A stretch of 21,676 nucleotides of DNA. Origin: Stramenopiles sp. TOSAG23-2. Taxonomy: Eukaryota; Sar. A model generated the notes under the pieces. That model made no database searches, was not told where the DNA came from, and saw nothing but the letters and a program-made list of their open reading frames with translations. The position numbers and the translations under genes were made by a program. Of the stretch, positions 8,761 to 16,028 are shown in pieces. Positions within the stretch are counted from its first letter, which is position 1. Each line of letters opens with the position of its first letter. Location of the stretch: assembly GCA_900128395.1 (NCBI GenBank), contig LT649530.1, positions 1 to 21,676 on the forward strand, given 5' to 3'.

Positions 8761-9372
8761 CTATATCATATTCGTACTATGTTTACTCCAAGTTTGCATT
8801 TTTTCCATTTGTTTTTTATTTAATCTTTTAAAGATACCAGTTGTTTCCACAAGTATTTTTTCATCATCACCAGGATAAAATAATTTGCCATATGTATTAA
8901 TATATTTCCCATCATCACTGATACTTTTAATATATGCTACACCATGAATTTCTTGATTTAATTTTACAGGAAGATGATAACTAGTAGTGAATTCTTTTGT
9001 CATAACTTGGATTTTATTTGCCCAACAACTTGTACCCATGGCTTCATCTAAAATGGACGCTGTCAATCCCCCATGGGCATGTAAAGGTGGCCCTTCACAA
9101 GTATCTCCAAAAAATGACTTGATGTAGAAAGTCTTTAACGATGGCATTTCTTCGTTATTATTCTCAGATACAAAATATTCATGGTGAACATCCTTATGTG
9201 ACTTCAAAAACGTTTTTTGAGCAGCCCGTTCATTTGCTACCCAGTATAAATCTTGTGCCTGCAATTTTTTATATTTATTCGGTGCATCAAATACAATCTC
9301 TTTTACATTTTTCGTAATAACAGTACCAGTAGTAAAATATCGTCGAAGCATCTTATTATTTATTATATACAT
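8761..9372 (-). CDS. Hotdog-fold acyl-CoA thioesterase-like protein
   Basis: This 203-aa protein belongs to the hotdog-fold thioesterase superfamily (PaaI / THEM4-like). The signature is at residues 94-113: GPP, then H-x-HGG (98-102), followed by a helix with Asp109-Glu110. In this superfamily the HGG loop and the acidic residue on the following helix form the thioester active site, which hydrolyses acyl-CoA to the free acid and CoA. The rest of the fold (strands around 125-135, 141-150, 157-165 and 173-183) continues to residue 183, followed by a charged tail. Two starts are possible: ATG at 9370-9372 (used here) or Met8 at 9349-9351. Starting at Met8 gives a short Arg/aromatic/Thr N-terminus like a mitochondrial leader. 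The preferred acyl chain cannot be read from the sequence. Confidence 0.82.
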   Translation of the reverse strand: MYIINNKMLRRYFTTGTVITKNVKEIVFDAPNKYKKLQAQDLYWVANERAAQKTFLKSHKDVHHEYFVSENNNEEMPSLKTFYIKSFFGDTCEGPPLHAHGGLTASILDEAMGTSCWANKIQVMTKEFTTSYHLPVKLNQEIHGVAYIKSISDDGKYINTYGKLFYPGDDEKILVETTGIFKRLNKKQMEKMQTWSKHSTNMI

Positions 9373-9863
9373 ATATATATATTTCGCTATTTAAATTATG
9401 TGTTGTAAATATATATATATACAATATATACTTCCATTCCCAATATCCAGGCAATCTATTATTTATTATTATTTTATTATTTTATTACCATTTATTTAAT
9501 TCAAATAGTCTAATAATTGCAAAAAAAATAAATAATAAATGAGATGTGGAAAAAGGCTTTAATATTTTAATAATTGTTAATGCTATACCAAGTCATATTT
9601 TTATACTATCACTGCAAGTATTATTAATCCGGCTACCGGCTTATTGTTAATTATTCTTTTTTTCCACCTTCTTTTTTCTATTTTTTTCTTCTCGAAGATA
9701 CCACCACCAATCTAGTAGGTGTTGTGGTTTTGGAGGTTGGTTAATAAGTATATATAAGTAGAAGATATGTAATATCAGCATAGAAAGAAGAAGAGAGCAA
9801 AAACTGTAGGATAGATATGATAAATACGGAGATCATATATTTATTCATCATCATTAGAAAAAG
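9373..9863. promoter_or_regulatory. Divergent spacer before J-domain/Trx gene
   Basis: This 491-bp spacer lies between two divergent genes, so both promoters should be here. It is A/T-rich. Landmarks are a CCGG-CTA-CCGG mini-hairpin at 9629-9639, a pyrimidine-rich tract at about 9652-9692, a TACCACCACC decamer at 9699-9708, and a TATATAA at 9751-9757 about 107 bp before the plus-strand ATG. A promoter role for the last three is inference from position only. I looked for a classical ER-stress element and did not find one. Confidence 0.45.
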
Positions 9864-11072
9864 ATGGAACCTATGATTATTAGAGAATGGATAATATGTT
9901 TATTACTTTTGATTGTTACAACATCATCATCGTTTGAATATTATTATTATGAAGAAGAGGAAGATTTTGGTGGTTACGGCGGTGGAAATCACCATCATTC
10001 TCATCACCACTATCACCAGGAAGAAGAGCAAGTTGCAGAGCCAGATTATTATGCAGATTTGGGAATTTCTAAGACTGCCACAGCAAGGGAAATTAAAAAG
10101 AAATATAGGATGTTAGCTTTGGAACTGCATCCAGATAAGCAGAAAAAACATGATTTAAGTGTACAAGAAAGATTTGAAAAAGTTCAAGCTGCTTATGAAG
10201 TTTTGAGTAATCCTGAGAAAAGGGATGCATACGATGATACAGGCCTTAGTACCTTTACCTCTCGATGGGATTGGGTCAATGCTTTGCAACGCAGGGGAAA
10301 ACAAGTAGATAGCAGCAAAGGATTTTTCAAAGATTTAGATTTAATCACACAATTTACACCATCCAATTTAAATCATTTTTATCATCACCAACGTGACCCT
10401 TTTATAGTTGATTTTTATGCTCCTTGGTGCTCGCATTGTTTAGATGTCGCACCGGCTATCCGATCAGTTGCAATTTCCTTAGATGCTGAAAATTCAAATA
10501 TTAAAGTTGGTGCTGTGAATTGTGAACAATATGGTGATCTTTGCGGAGAGTTTAATATACATTCCTATCCAACATTGCAAATATTTTATGTTGATGAGGA
10601 TGGAAATCGACAACATGATAAATCTGCCAGTCATAATCCTGAAGAATTAATGCAATGGATAAAGCGCACAACTGAATCCAAGGTTGAAATTATAACAAGA
10701 CATAATTTCAATCAAAAAGTATTAAGATCATCTTCTTTATATATAATTTCATTTACTGCTGGACATTGGTGCGGACCATGTATGAGATTTCGTACTAGCT
10801 TTAAAAATGCTGCTTTTAATATGGATGTAGATGGTAAAGTAAAATTTGGACAAATTAATTGTGATCAAGATAAAAGATTTTGTCAAGAGTTTGATGTTGG
10901 TCACTATCCATATCTGATCATGTACGGTTCTGGTAACAACAAAGTAAAAGAAAAATATATTGATTTAAATATCGATCATGTCAGTAATGGAGATATTTTG
11001 AATGTAATAGAACGTATTTTACCAATCGTTATTTCGTCGTCATCATCGGCCGTCGAACATAATGATTTGTAA
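9864..11072 (+). CDS. ER J-domain protein with two thioredoxin domains
   Basis: The 402-aa product is built like a short ERdj5/DNAJC10 relative. Residues 1-23 form a signal peptide (hydrophobic core IICLLLLIV). Residues 24-58 are a Tyr/Glu then His-rich linker. The J domain occupies about 60-127 with the HPD motif at 89-91, which stimulates the ATPase of an Hsp70 such as BiP. The first thioredoxin-like domain (about 165-270) has the active site CSHC at 189-192 and cis-proline near 236. The second (about 275-388) has CGPC at 303-306 and cis-proline near 349. Each also has a C-x6-C pair (220/227 and 333/340). The C-terminus ends HNDL, resembling KDEL/HDEL-type ER retrieval signals. Expected role: ER-lumen disulfide exchange coupled to BiP. 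It has only two Trx domains where ERdj5 has more, so its exact orthology is open. Its 3' end is 50 bp from the convergent TTI2-like gene. Confidence 0.92.
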   Translation: MEPMIIREWIICLLLLIVTTSSSFEYYYYEEEEDFGGYGGGNHHHSHHHYHQEEEQVAEPDYYADLGISKTATAREIKKKYRMLALELHPDKQKKHDLSVQERFEKVQAAYEVLSNPEKRDAYDDTGLSTFTSRWDWVNALQRRGKQVDSSKGFFKDLDLITQFTPSNLNHFYHHQRDPFIVDFYAPWCSHCLDVAPAIRSVAISLDAENSNIKVGAVNCEQYGDLCGEFNIHSYPTLQIFYVDEDGNRQHDKSASHNPEELMQWIKRTTESKVEIITRHNFNQKVLRSSSLYIISFTAGHWCGPCMRFRTSFKNAAFNMDVDGKVKFGQINCDQDKRFCQEFDVGHYPYLIMYGSGNNKVKEKYIDLNIDHVSNGDILNVIERILPIVISSSSSAVEHNDL

Positions 11073-11122
11073 AAGAAAAAAGATACACGTAATGTAACAA
11101 CTAATGTAATTTTTAATTTTTT

Positions 11123-12121
11123 TTAAAGATCTTTTACAACACCACAAATTTCTTTGTTCTCTCCACATGCTGCTTTATACAATGACTTTAATGCAACAAC
11201 AGCTTTTGATGATTTATTTCTCTTCTCCAATGTATCAATCATAAGTTTTAAAGTTTGATCAACCCATAGACAATTTACTAAATATAATATTTTACATATA
11301 TTGACATATTCCATAAATATCAATTCCTTCATTGTATTATTGCCATTATCATTTTCATTACTACATACAAGATTTGAATTGACAATTACACCCCTACAAA
11401 CATTTGTTAAGATATTTTCTTTATGAGAATTTAAACACGGCCATGAGTATTCAATAATTGCTTTAAATGATTTTATTACTGCTAATTTTAATGGCAATGG
11501 CTCTTTTATTTCAACCCCTGACAATGGTCCTTCACTTATTAAACCATACAACCATGGAAACAAAATGGATGCATACTTTATAATATGAATTTCACTGGAA
11601 CGTATAAACAACTCTAATTTACTAGCATAGATATAACGAACTTCTCTGACCGAGTGGATCGAATAATCGATCAATCGATCTAAAAAGCGAAAGTAATTTG
11701 GTCGTAAGGTCAATTTATTTTCTAGTTTCTCTGAAGCTTTAAAGGATACATCTAATGCTAATTTTAATAATTTCGGATTTCGTGTGGTTAATACTTTTAA
11801 TAAAAATTCATACATTGGTATATGGTACCATCTTAATTCTGTGTCTAGATTTTCATCGAGCACCTCTTGAAGTATTAACAGTGATAAGTATTGGACATCG
11901 TCATTAAACGAATCTATTCCTGGGAAACATGTATATGATAAAATCAATCCTAAAGCATCGCCTGTAGATATTTTTAGTTCTTTTCTTTTTTCATTAAATT
12001 CTTTCAAAAATATTTTTGCATCATCAATCTTCAATATAACCTGATCAAATTGAGTTGTATCTGGAATTCTTTCCTTTTTGAATATACTCTTTATATATAC
12101 ATCATTTAATAAAGTCGTCAT
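11123..12121 (-). CDS. TTI2: TTI2-like TTT complex HEAT-repeat protein
   Basis: This all-helical protein matches the general pattern of TELO2-interacting protein 2. A central run of paired helices is followed by a segment with conserved character around EPLPLKLAVIKSF and YSWPCLNSHK; the Trp-Pro after the helix is typical of TTI2. With TELO2 and TTI1 it forms the TTT complex, which works with Hsp90 to assemble PIK-related kinases (TOR, ATM, ATR). The open frame runs to 12241 without a stop, but the first ATG is at 12119-12121, giving 332 aa. The 24 codons before it (from 12193) look protein-like yet are preceded only by TTG/CTG, with no AG splice acceptor nearby. At 332 aa it is shorter than animal TTI2 (about 500 aa), lacking N-terminal helices. 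Assignment is by remembered family pattern, without alignment, so a different HEAT protein remains possible. Confidence 0.65.
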   Translation of the reverse strand: MTTLLNDVYIKSIFKKERIPDTTQFDQVILKIDDAKIFLKEFNEKRKELKISTGDALGLILSYTCFPGIDSFNDDVQYLSLLILQEVLDENLDTELRWYHIPMYEFLLKVLTTRNPKLLKLALDVSFKASEKLENKLTLRPNYFRFLDRLIDYSIHSVREVRYIYASKLELFIRSSEIHIIKYASILFPWLYGLISEGPLSGVEIKEPLPLKLAVIKSFKAIIEYSWPCLNSHKENILTNVCRGVIVNSNLVCSNENDNGNNTMKELIFMEYVNICKILYLVNCLWVDQTLKLMIDTLEKRNKSSKAVVALKSLYKAACGENKEICGVVKDL

Positions 12122-12387
12122 TTCTTTAATTATATCGAAATGTATTTCATTTGTGTTTAGTTTTAGTATATTCAATACAACAGGTATGTACAACAGATAG
12201 TATTTATTAATTGTAAATATATATGATTTAACAATGGATCAACAAAATAATGAGAAGAAGGACATAAAAATATAGGGAGGATATATAATATACAAAAAAA
12301 CCAAAAAAAAACAAAAATTAAAAAATTCTTTTTCATTTTACTAAACTCTTATCACAACCCACAATTTCACTTTCCCTCACAATCAGA
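12122..12387. other. Spacer between RNR and TTI2-like genes
   Basis: Both flanking genes are on the minus strand. The stretch is A/T-rich, with A-runs at 12294-12325 (T-runs on the coding strand). On the minus strand the TTI2-like frame stays open through 12122-12238. I see no RNA gene or clear promoter box. Confidence 0.45.
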
Positions 12388-14598
12388 TTAAACTTTGTTA
12401 TCATCAATGCTACATAATCCATCAGCATCACAAAATGCATCTGGGCCATGAGTAAGTTGATCCGTTGCATCGTAATTTAACGATGATTGAAAATCAACAT
12501 CTTTTAATTTTGAGACTAATTTATTATATGTCTCTTCTTTTATTTCTTCATAAGGCATTTGAGCATATGCACCTAATGGTACACGTGGCAAAAAACTAAT
12601 GCCTTTCAATTGGTATTGAAAAACATCTAATGCTCTTGGCAAGTCCTTTCCTTCCGTTTCAGGATCAAAGGTAATAGTACAACTCACTTGATTATCAGCC
12701 CAATAACGTTGCAAAAATGCTGCCAAGGATAATTGTTCCCACATTGTTACATCAGATACAGTACGAACACCGTCACCAGCATCTACTGGTATTTCAACTA
12801 CAACGGTGTCATTTGGGCTATCAACTGCTGGCTCAATATTATACCCAGCTTCTTCTAATGGTTTTAACAATGGAGAATCATGACCAATACGTATTCGTCT
12901 TAAATAAAACCTAGATTCCGGAAAATGAACTCCTGGTGTTGCCCCAGCCAACAACGAAACAGTTCCACTTGGTTTGATAGAAGTACATTTGATTGATTCA
13001 GGTACATCCATCCATTTTGACAATTCTTTATCTACACCACGAACTGTTTCATAACCTTTATCACACCATGTCTTCAATTCATCTAGACCATTCCTTGCAA
13101 CAAATTGAGCTATTCCACTCATGCTACAACCAATCCTTCTGTTTCTAGACATGACTTCGTTTGTACGCTCCCAATGCGTTTCCCCTAAAGTAACAACTTT
13201 CGCATACAAATATGCATATTTTAACGTCTCCATGTATTCATCTATATTTTCATGACGTGCTGGAAATGTTTCAACTAAGCAACACATTTCAAACGACTCT
13301 AAAGATTGTTCTAAACATGGGTTACCACCCATAACACGATGGTCCACATAATTTGGTGGATCCTTCATCCTGCCATAATCCCTCATATTTTCTAACCATG
13401 CGAATCCAGGTTCACCGTTTTTTACGACTCGTTTACATACGTTATCGTACTCCATTCCTAAATTAGCAAATATACTATTGTTACTTGTCCATCCATATTC
13501 CATTCGATGCGGATTAATTTCATAATCTTTTAAATCTATGTATTCCTCACTATCAGGTTCTCCAAATGCAATTTCTGCAGTACGACGTACATTTCCACTA
13601 ACAACACATTTCCCAATATGATTCATTAAATCTACAATTGATGTGACTGTTAATTTCTGTCCGATCAATGGATTTAGTGTATTTTGCAAACGTTCATGTA
13701 ATTCTGCAAGAACTTGATATCCAGAGCTTACACCACCAAAACCTTTAATTGGTGTGCCAGCAGGACGAAGTAAATCATATGAAAATTTAATTTGTTTTTG
13801 ATTTGGTACAAAATATGATTGTAATAATAAACGTGTTGATTCAACCCATCCTTCCCTTGAATCTGGTACCTGAAATACTTCTGTATGTTCCTCATAATCT
13901 CCTTTCATCTTGCCAGGTTGATACACATCGATTTTACCAGCCGCATGCGTATCAAATCCGACACCAACACCTAACATACTTGCATCCATTAAGAATGTAT
14001 AAGGCATCGTTGGATCATCTTCGATAGTAATTTGATCTCCAGTGCTGACAAAAGCACAATTATTCAGAGCAGCATATAAACCTCTTTCCTCCGTGATAGG
14101 CGAACCCATTGCCCACAAACCACGGCCAGGTGGCAAAAATTTCATCTCATATACCAGCTCATACATTCTTTCAGCAAGTTTTTCAGCTTCATCGATATCA
14201 TAATCTAAACCTTTTGCTAACATATATTTTTTTTGCATATTGAACGTCCCATTAATAACTCGTTCAACTGTTTGATACCATTCTTCCATTCGTCCATTTT
14301 CAAGCTCTCTAGCATATGTCCGACGATATACAAGTTCACCAAGCCCATTAAAACCAAATGGTGGTTTCCTATCCGCAAATTGATCGACGAATGCTGTACT
14401 TAATTTAAACCTTTCAAAGTTTGCTGAATCCTTCATTTGGTGATGAAAGTTATTTATTGGTAAAGTCGAATAATAGTTTACAATTTTTTTACCATATTTA
14501 TTACTAATTAAATGGTTATTCCATCTTTTATTTGTATCATTACGTCGTACAATTATTGTCCTTGACGACGATGCTATACGTCTAAATGAATTTATCAT
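12388..14598 (-). CDS. Class II (B12-dependent) ribonucleotide reductase
   Basis: This 736-aa protein is an adenosylcobalamin-dependent ribonucleoside-triphosphate reductase of the Lactobacillus leichmannii RTPR type, making deoxynucleotides. Key residues are in place by motif: Cys181 (in NNCAFVS) and Cys439 as the redox pair; Cys428 with Glu430 in NPCLE as the thiyl-radical cysteine and its acid; and a C-terminal Cys723/Cys729 pair that would re-reduce the active site. The STxxPSGTxS-like element is at about 538-550 (TSIKPSGTVS). No B2 radical subunit is needed, because the radical comes from coenzyme B12. Residues 1-48 precede the conserved part and are rich in Arg, Ser, Asn and Lys without acidic residues except one Asp, as in a mitochondrial targeting leader. 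It is divergent from the OTC gene. Eukaryotic class II enzymes are sparse and their mitochondrial location would be unusual; the leader is inferred, not proven. Confidence 0.94.
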   Translation of the reverse strand: MINSFRRIASSSRTIIVRRNDTNKRWNNHLISNKYGKKIVNYYSTLPINNFHHQMKDSANFERFKLSTAFVDQFADRKPPFGFNGLGELVYRRTYARELENGRMEEWYQTVERVINGTFNMQKKYMLAKGLDYDIDEAEKLAERMYELVYEMKFLPPGRGLWAMGSPITEERGLYAALNNCAFVSTGDQITIEDDPTMPYTFLMDASMLGVGVGFDTHAAGKIDVYQPGKMKGDYEEHTEVFQVPDSREGWVESTRLLLQSYFVPNQKQIKFSYDLLRPAGTPIKGFGGVSSGYQVLAELHERLQNTLNPLIGQKLTVTSIVDLMNHIGKCVVSGNVRRTAEIAFGEPDSEEYIDLKDYEINPHRMEYGWTSNNSIFANLGMEYDNVCKRVVKNGEPGFAWLENMRDYGRMKDPPNYVDHRVMGGNPCLEQSLESFEMCCLVETFPARHENIDEYMETLKYAYLYAKVVTLGETHWERTNEVMSRNRRIGCSMSGIAQFVARNGLDELKTWCDKGYETVRGVDKELSKWMDVPESIKCTSIKPSGTVSLLAGATPGVHFPESRFYLRRIRIGHDSPLLKPLEEAGYNIEPAVDSPNDTVVVEIPVDAGDGVRTVSDVTMWEQLSLAAFLQRYWADNQVSCTITFDPETEGKDLPRALDVFQYQLKGISFLPRVPLGAYAQMPYEEIKEETYNKLVSKLKDVDFQSSLNYDATDQLTHGPDAFCDADGLCSIDDNKV

Positions 14599-14844
14599 TT
14601 TTTATTGTTCTTATCGATGAATTATTTAATACTATCTTTGTTTTGATTTTCTCACTTCGTTAATAATCTATATACGCGTTTATATTGCTTCTTGTAGAGT
14701 TCTTAGTTTTTCGATTGAATATATACTTTCCATTCTATATATATTATTCTATATATATATACGTATTATCATTAAGTATACACAACACCTAATCGAGACT
14801 TTATATTTTTGTAAGCACAACTCAAGTATATAACTAAAGATAAT
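14599..14844. promoter_or_regulatory. Divergent promoter region, RNR and OTC
   Basis: This 246-bp spacer separates the minus-strand ribonucleotide reductase start from the plus-strand OTC start, so it must drive both. It contains TA tracts at about 14738-14762 and otherwise A/T-rich DNA. No specific factor site was identified. The shared-promoter role is inferred from layout. Confidence 0.5.
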
Positions 14845-15837
14845 ATGAAGAAATTTTTGACCATTCCAAAAGGGCGTCATTTATTATCATTAAAAGATTT
14901 CAACGCACCAGAAATATGTGAATTGTTACGTGTTGGACATGAAATCAAATCAAAACATGCTAATCGTTATGATGCAGCTGCTGTGGAAAACTTAGAGAGA
15001 TATCACAAACCATTGTCAGGAGAAAGTTTAGCTATGATATTTCAAAAGCGTAGCACGCGGACCAGGGTGTCTAGTGAAACTGGTTTTAATATGTTGGGTG
15101 GACATGCTTTGTTTTTAGGTAGCGATGATATACAACTTGGTGTAAATGAATCCATTTTGGATTCTGCAAGAGTCTTATCACGTTTTAATAGCATTATATT
15201 AGCACGTGTTTTTGGACACGATGATGTCGTTGAAATTGCAAATGAATCAAGTGTTCCAGTAATTAATGCATTATCTGATAAATACCACCCATTGCAAATA
15301 TTGGCGGACTTAATGACACTCCAAGAGAATATGGGAAATGATTTATCTGGCATGAAAGTTGCATGGGTCGGTGATGGGAATAATATTTTGCACTCCTTAA
15401 TGGTAGCTTTACCAAAATTAGGTATTGACTTGGCAATTGCAACACCTAATGGTTATGAACCAGATGATGATGTTATGGCAATAGCAAAGCAAGACGCTGC
15501 AACACATGGTACATTTTTAGAACATACGACAAATCCACTTGACGCTGTTGCAAGAAGTGACGTAGTTGTCACAGATACATGGGTGTCAATGGGACAAGAG
15601 GATGAAGCAGCAAGACGATTGAAAGATTTTGAAGGATATCAAGTCACTAAAAAAATGATGGAGAAGGCCAACCCAGATTGGCGATTCTTGCATTGCTTGC
15701 CACGAAAACCATATGAGGTTGATGATGATGTCTTTTATGATGATAAAAGGTCATTGGTATGGGATGAAGCTGAAAATAGGATGTGGAGTGTCATGGCAGT
15801 GTTTATTACCCAATTACGTGGATCAAATACAGTATGA
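14845..15837 (+). CDS. OTC: Ornithine carbamoyltransferase
   Basis: The 330-aa enzyme transfers the carbamoyl group from carbamoyl phosphate to ornithine, giving citrulline, for arginine synthesis or the urea cycle. All signature motifs are visible: the carbamoyl-phosphate loop STRTR at 70-74, LGVNES at 98-103, HPLQ at 148-151, the ornithine-binding loop TDTWVSMGQE at 243-252, HCLP at 283-286 with the catalytic Cys, and the C-terminal AENRMWSVMAV stretch typical of the animal-type branch. The SMG motif separates it from aspartate carbamoyltransferase. The length equals the mature enzyme. The N-terminus (MKKFLTIPKGRHLLSLKDF) has at most a very short basic leader before the fold begins, so mitochondrial import is uncertain. 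The start ATG at 14845 fits because conserved sequence begins within ten residues. Confidence 0.96.
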   Translation: MKKFLTIPKGRHLLSLKDFNAPEICELLRVGHEIKSKHANRYDAAAVENLERYHKPLSGESLAMIFQKRSTRTRVSSETGFNMLGGHALFLGSDDIQLGVNESILDSARVLSRFNSIILARVFGHDDVVEIANESSVPVINALSDKYHPLQILADLMTLQENMGNDLSGMKVAWVGDGNNILHSLMVALPKLGIDLAIATPNGYEPDDDVMAIAKQDAATHGTFLEHTTNPLDAVARSDVVVTDTWVSMGQEDEAARRLKDFEGYQVTKKMMEKANPDWRFLHCLPRKPYEVDDDVFYDDKRSLVWDEAENRMWSVMAVFITQLRGSNTV

Positions 15838-16028
15838 TATTGTGAAATATTTCAAATGATATATCATAATTTAATTTATGCATAACTTATGATCATATTT
15901 TTTAATTTACTCACTGATATATAATATAAGAATTTACACACATGTATATTATATTTAATATATGACAGCTAGATATAAATTACATATTATAAATATGATA
16001 TATATATGACAAAAAAAACAACAAATTT
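15838..16028. other. Short convergent spacer, AT-rich
   Basis: 191 bp separate the convergent OTC and GAF-protein genes. The DNA is nearly all A/T with TATA-type runs. It presumably holds both 3' ends; no other feature is visible. Confidence 0.5.

Noticed and set aside
9699-9740. ER-stress response element before the J-domain/Trx gene
   Set aside because: CCAAT and GTGG-like pieces are present, but the standard CCAAT-N9-CCACG spacing and bases are not met.
12211-12340. Small secreted-type peptide frame on the minus strand between RNR and TTI2-like genes
   Set aside because: The hydrophobic run comes from T-rich low-complexity DNA and has no supporting features.
15042-15353. Antisense open frame across the OTC gene
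   Set aside because: It overlaps clearly coding OTC sequence and has no recognisable protein character.
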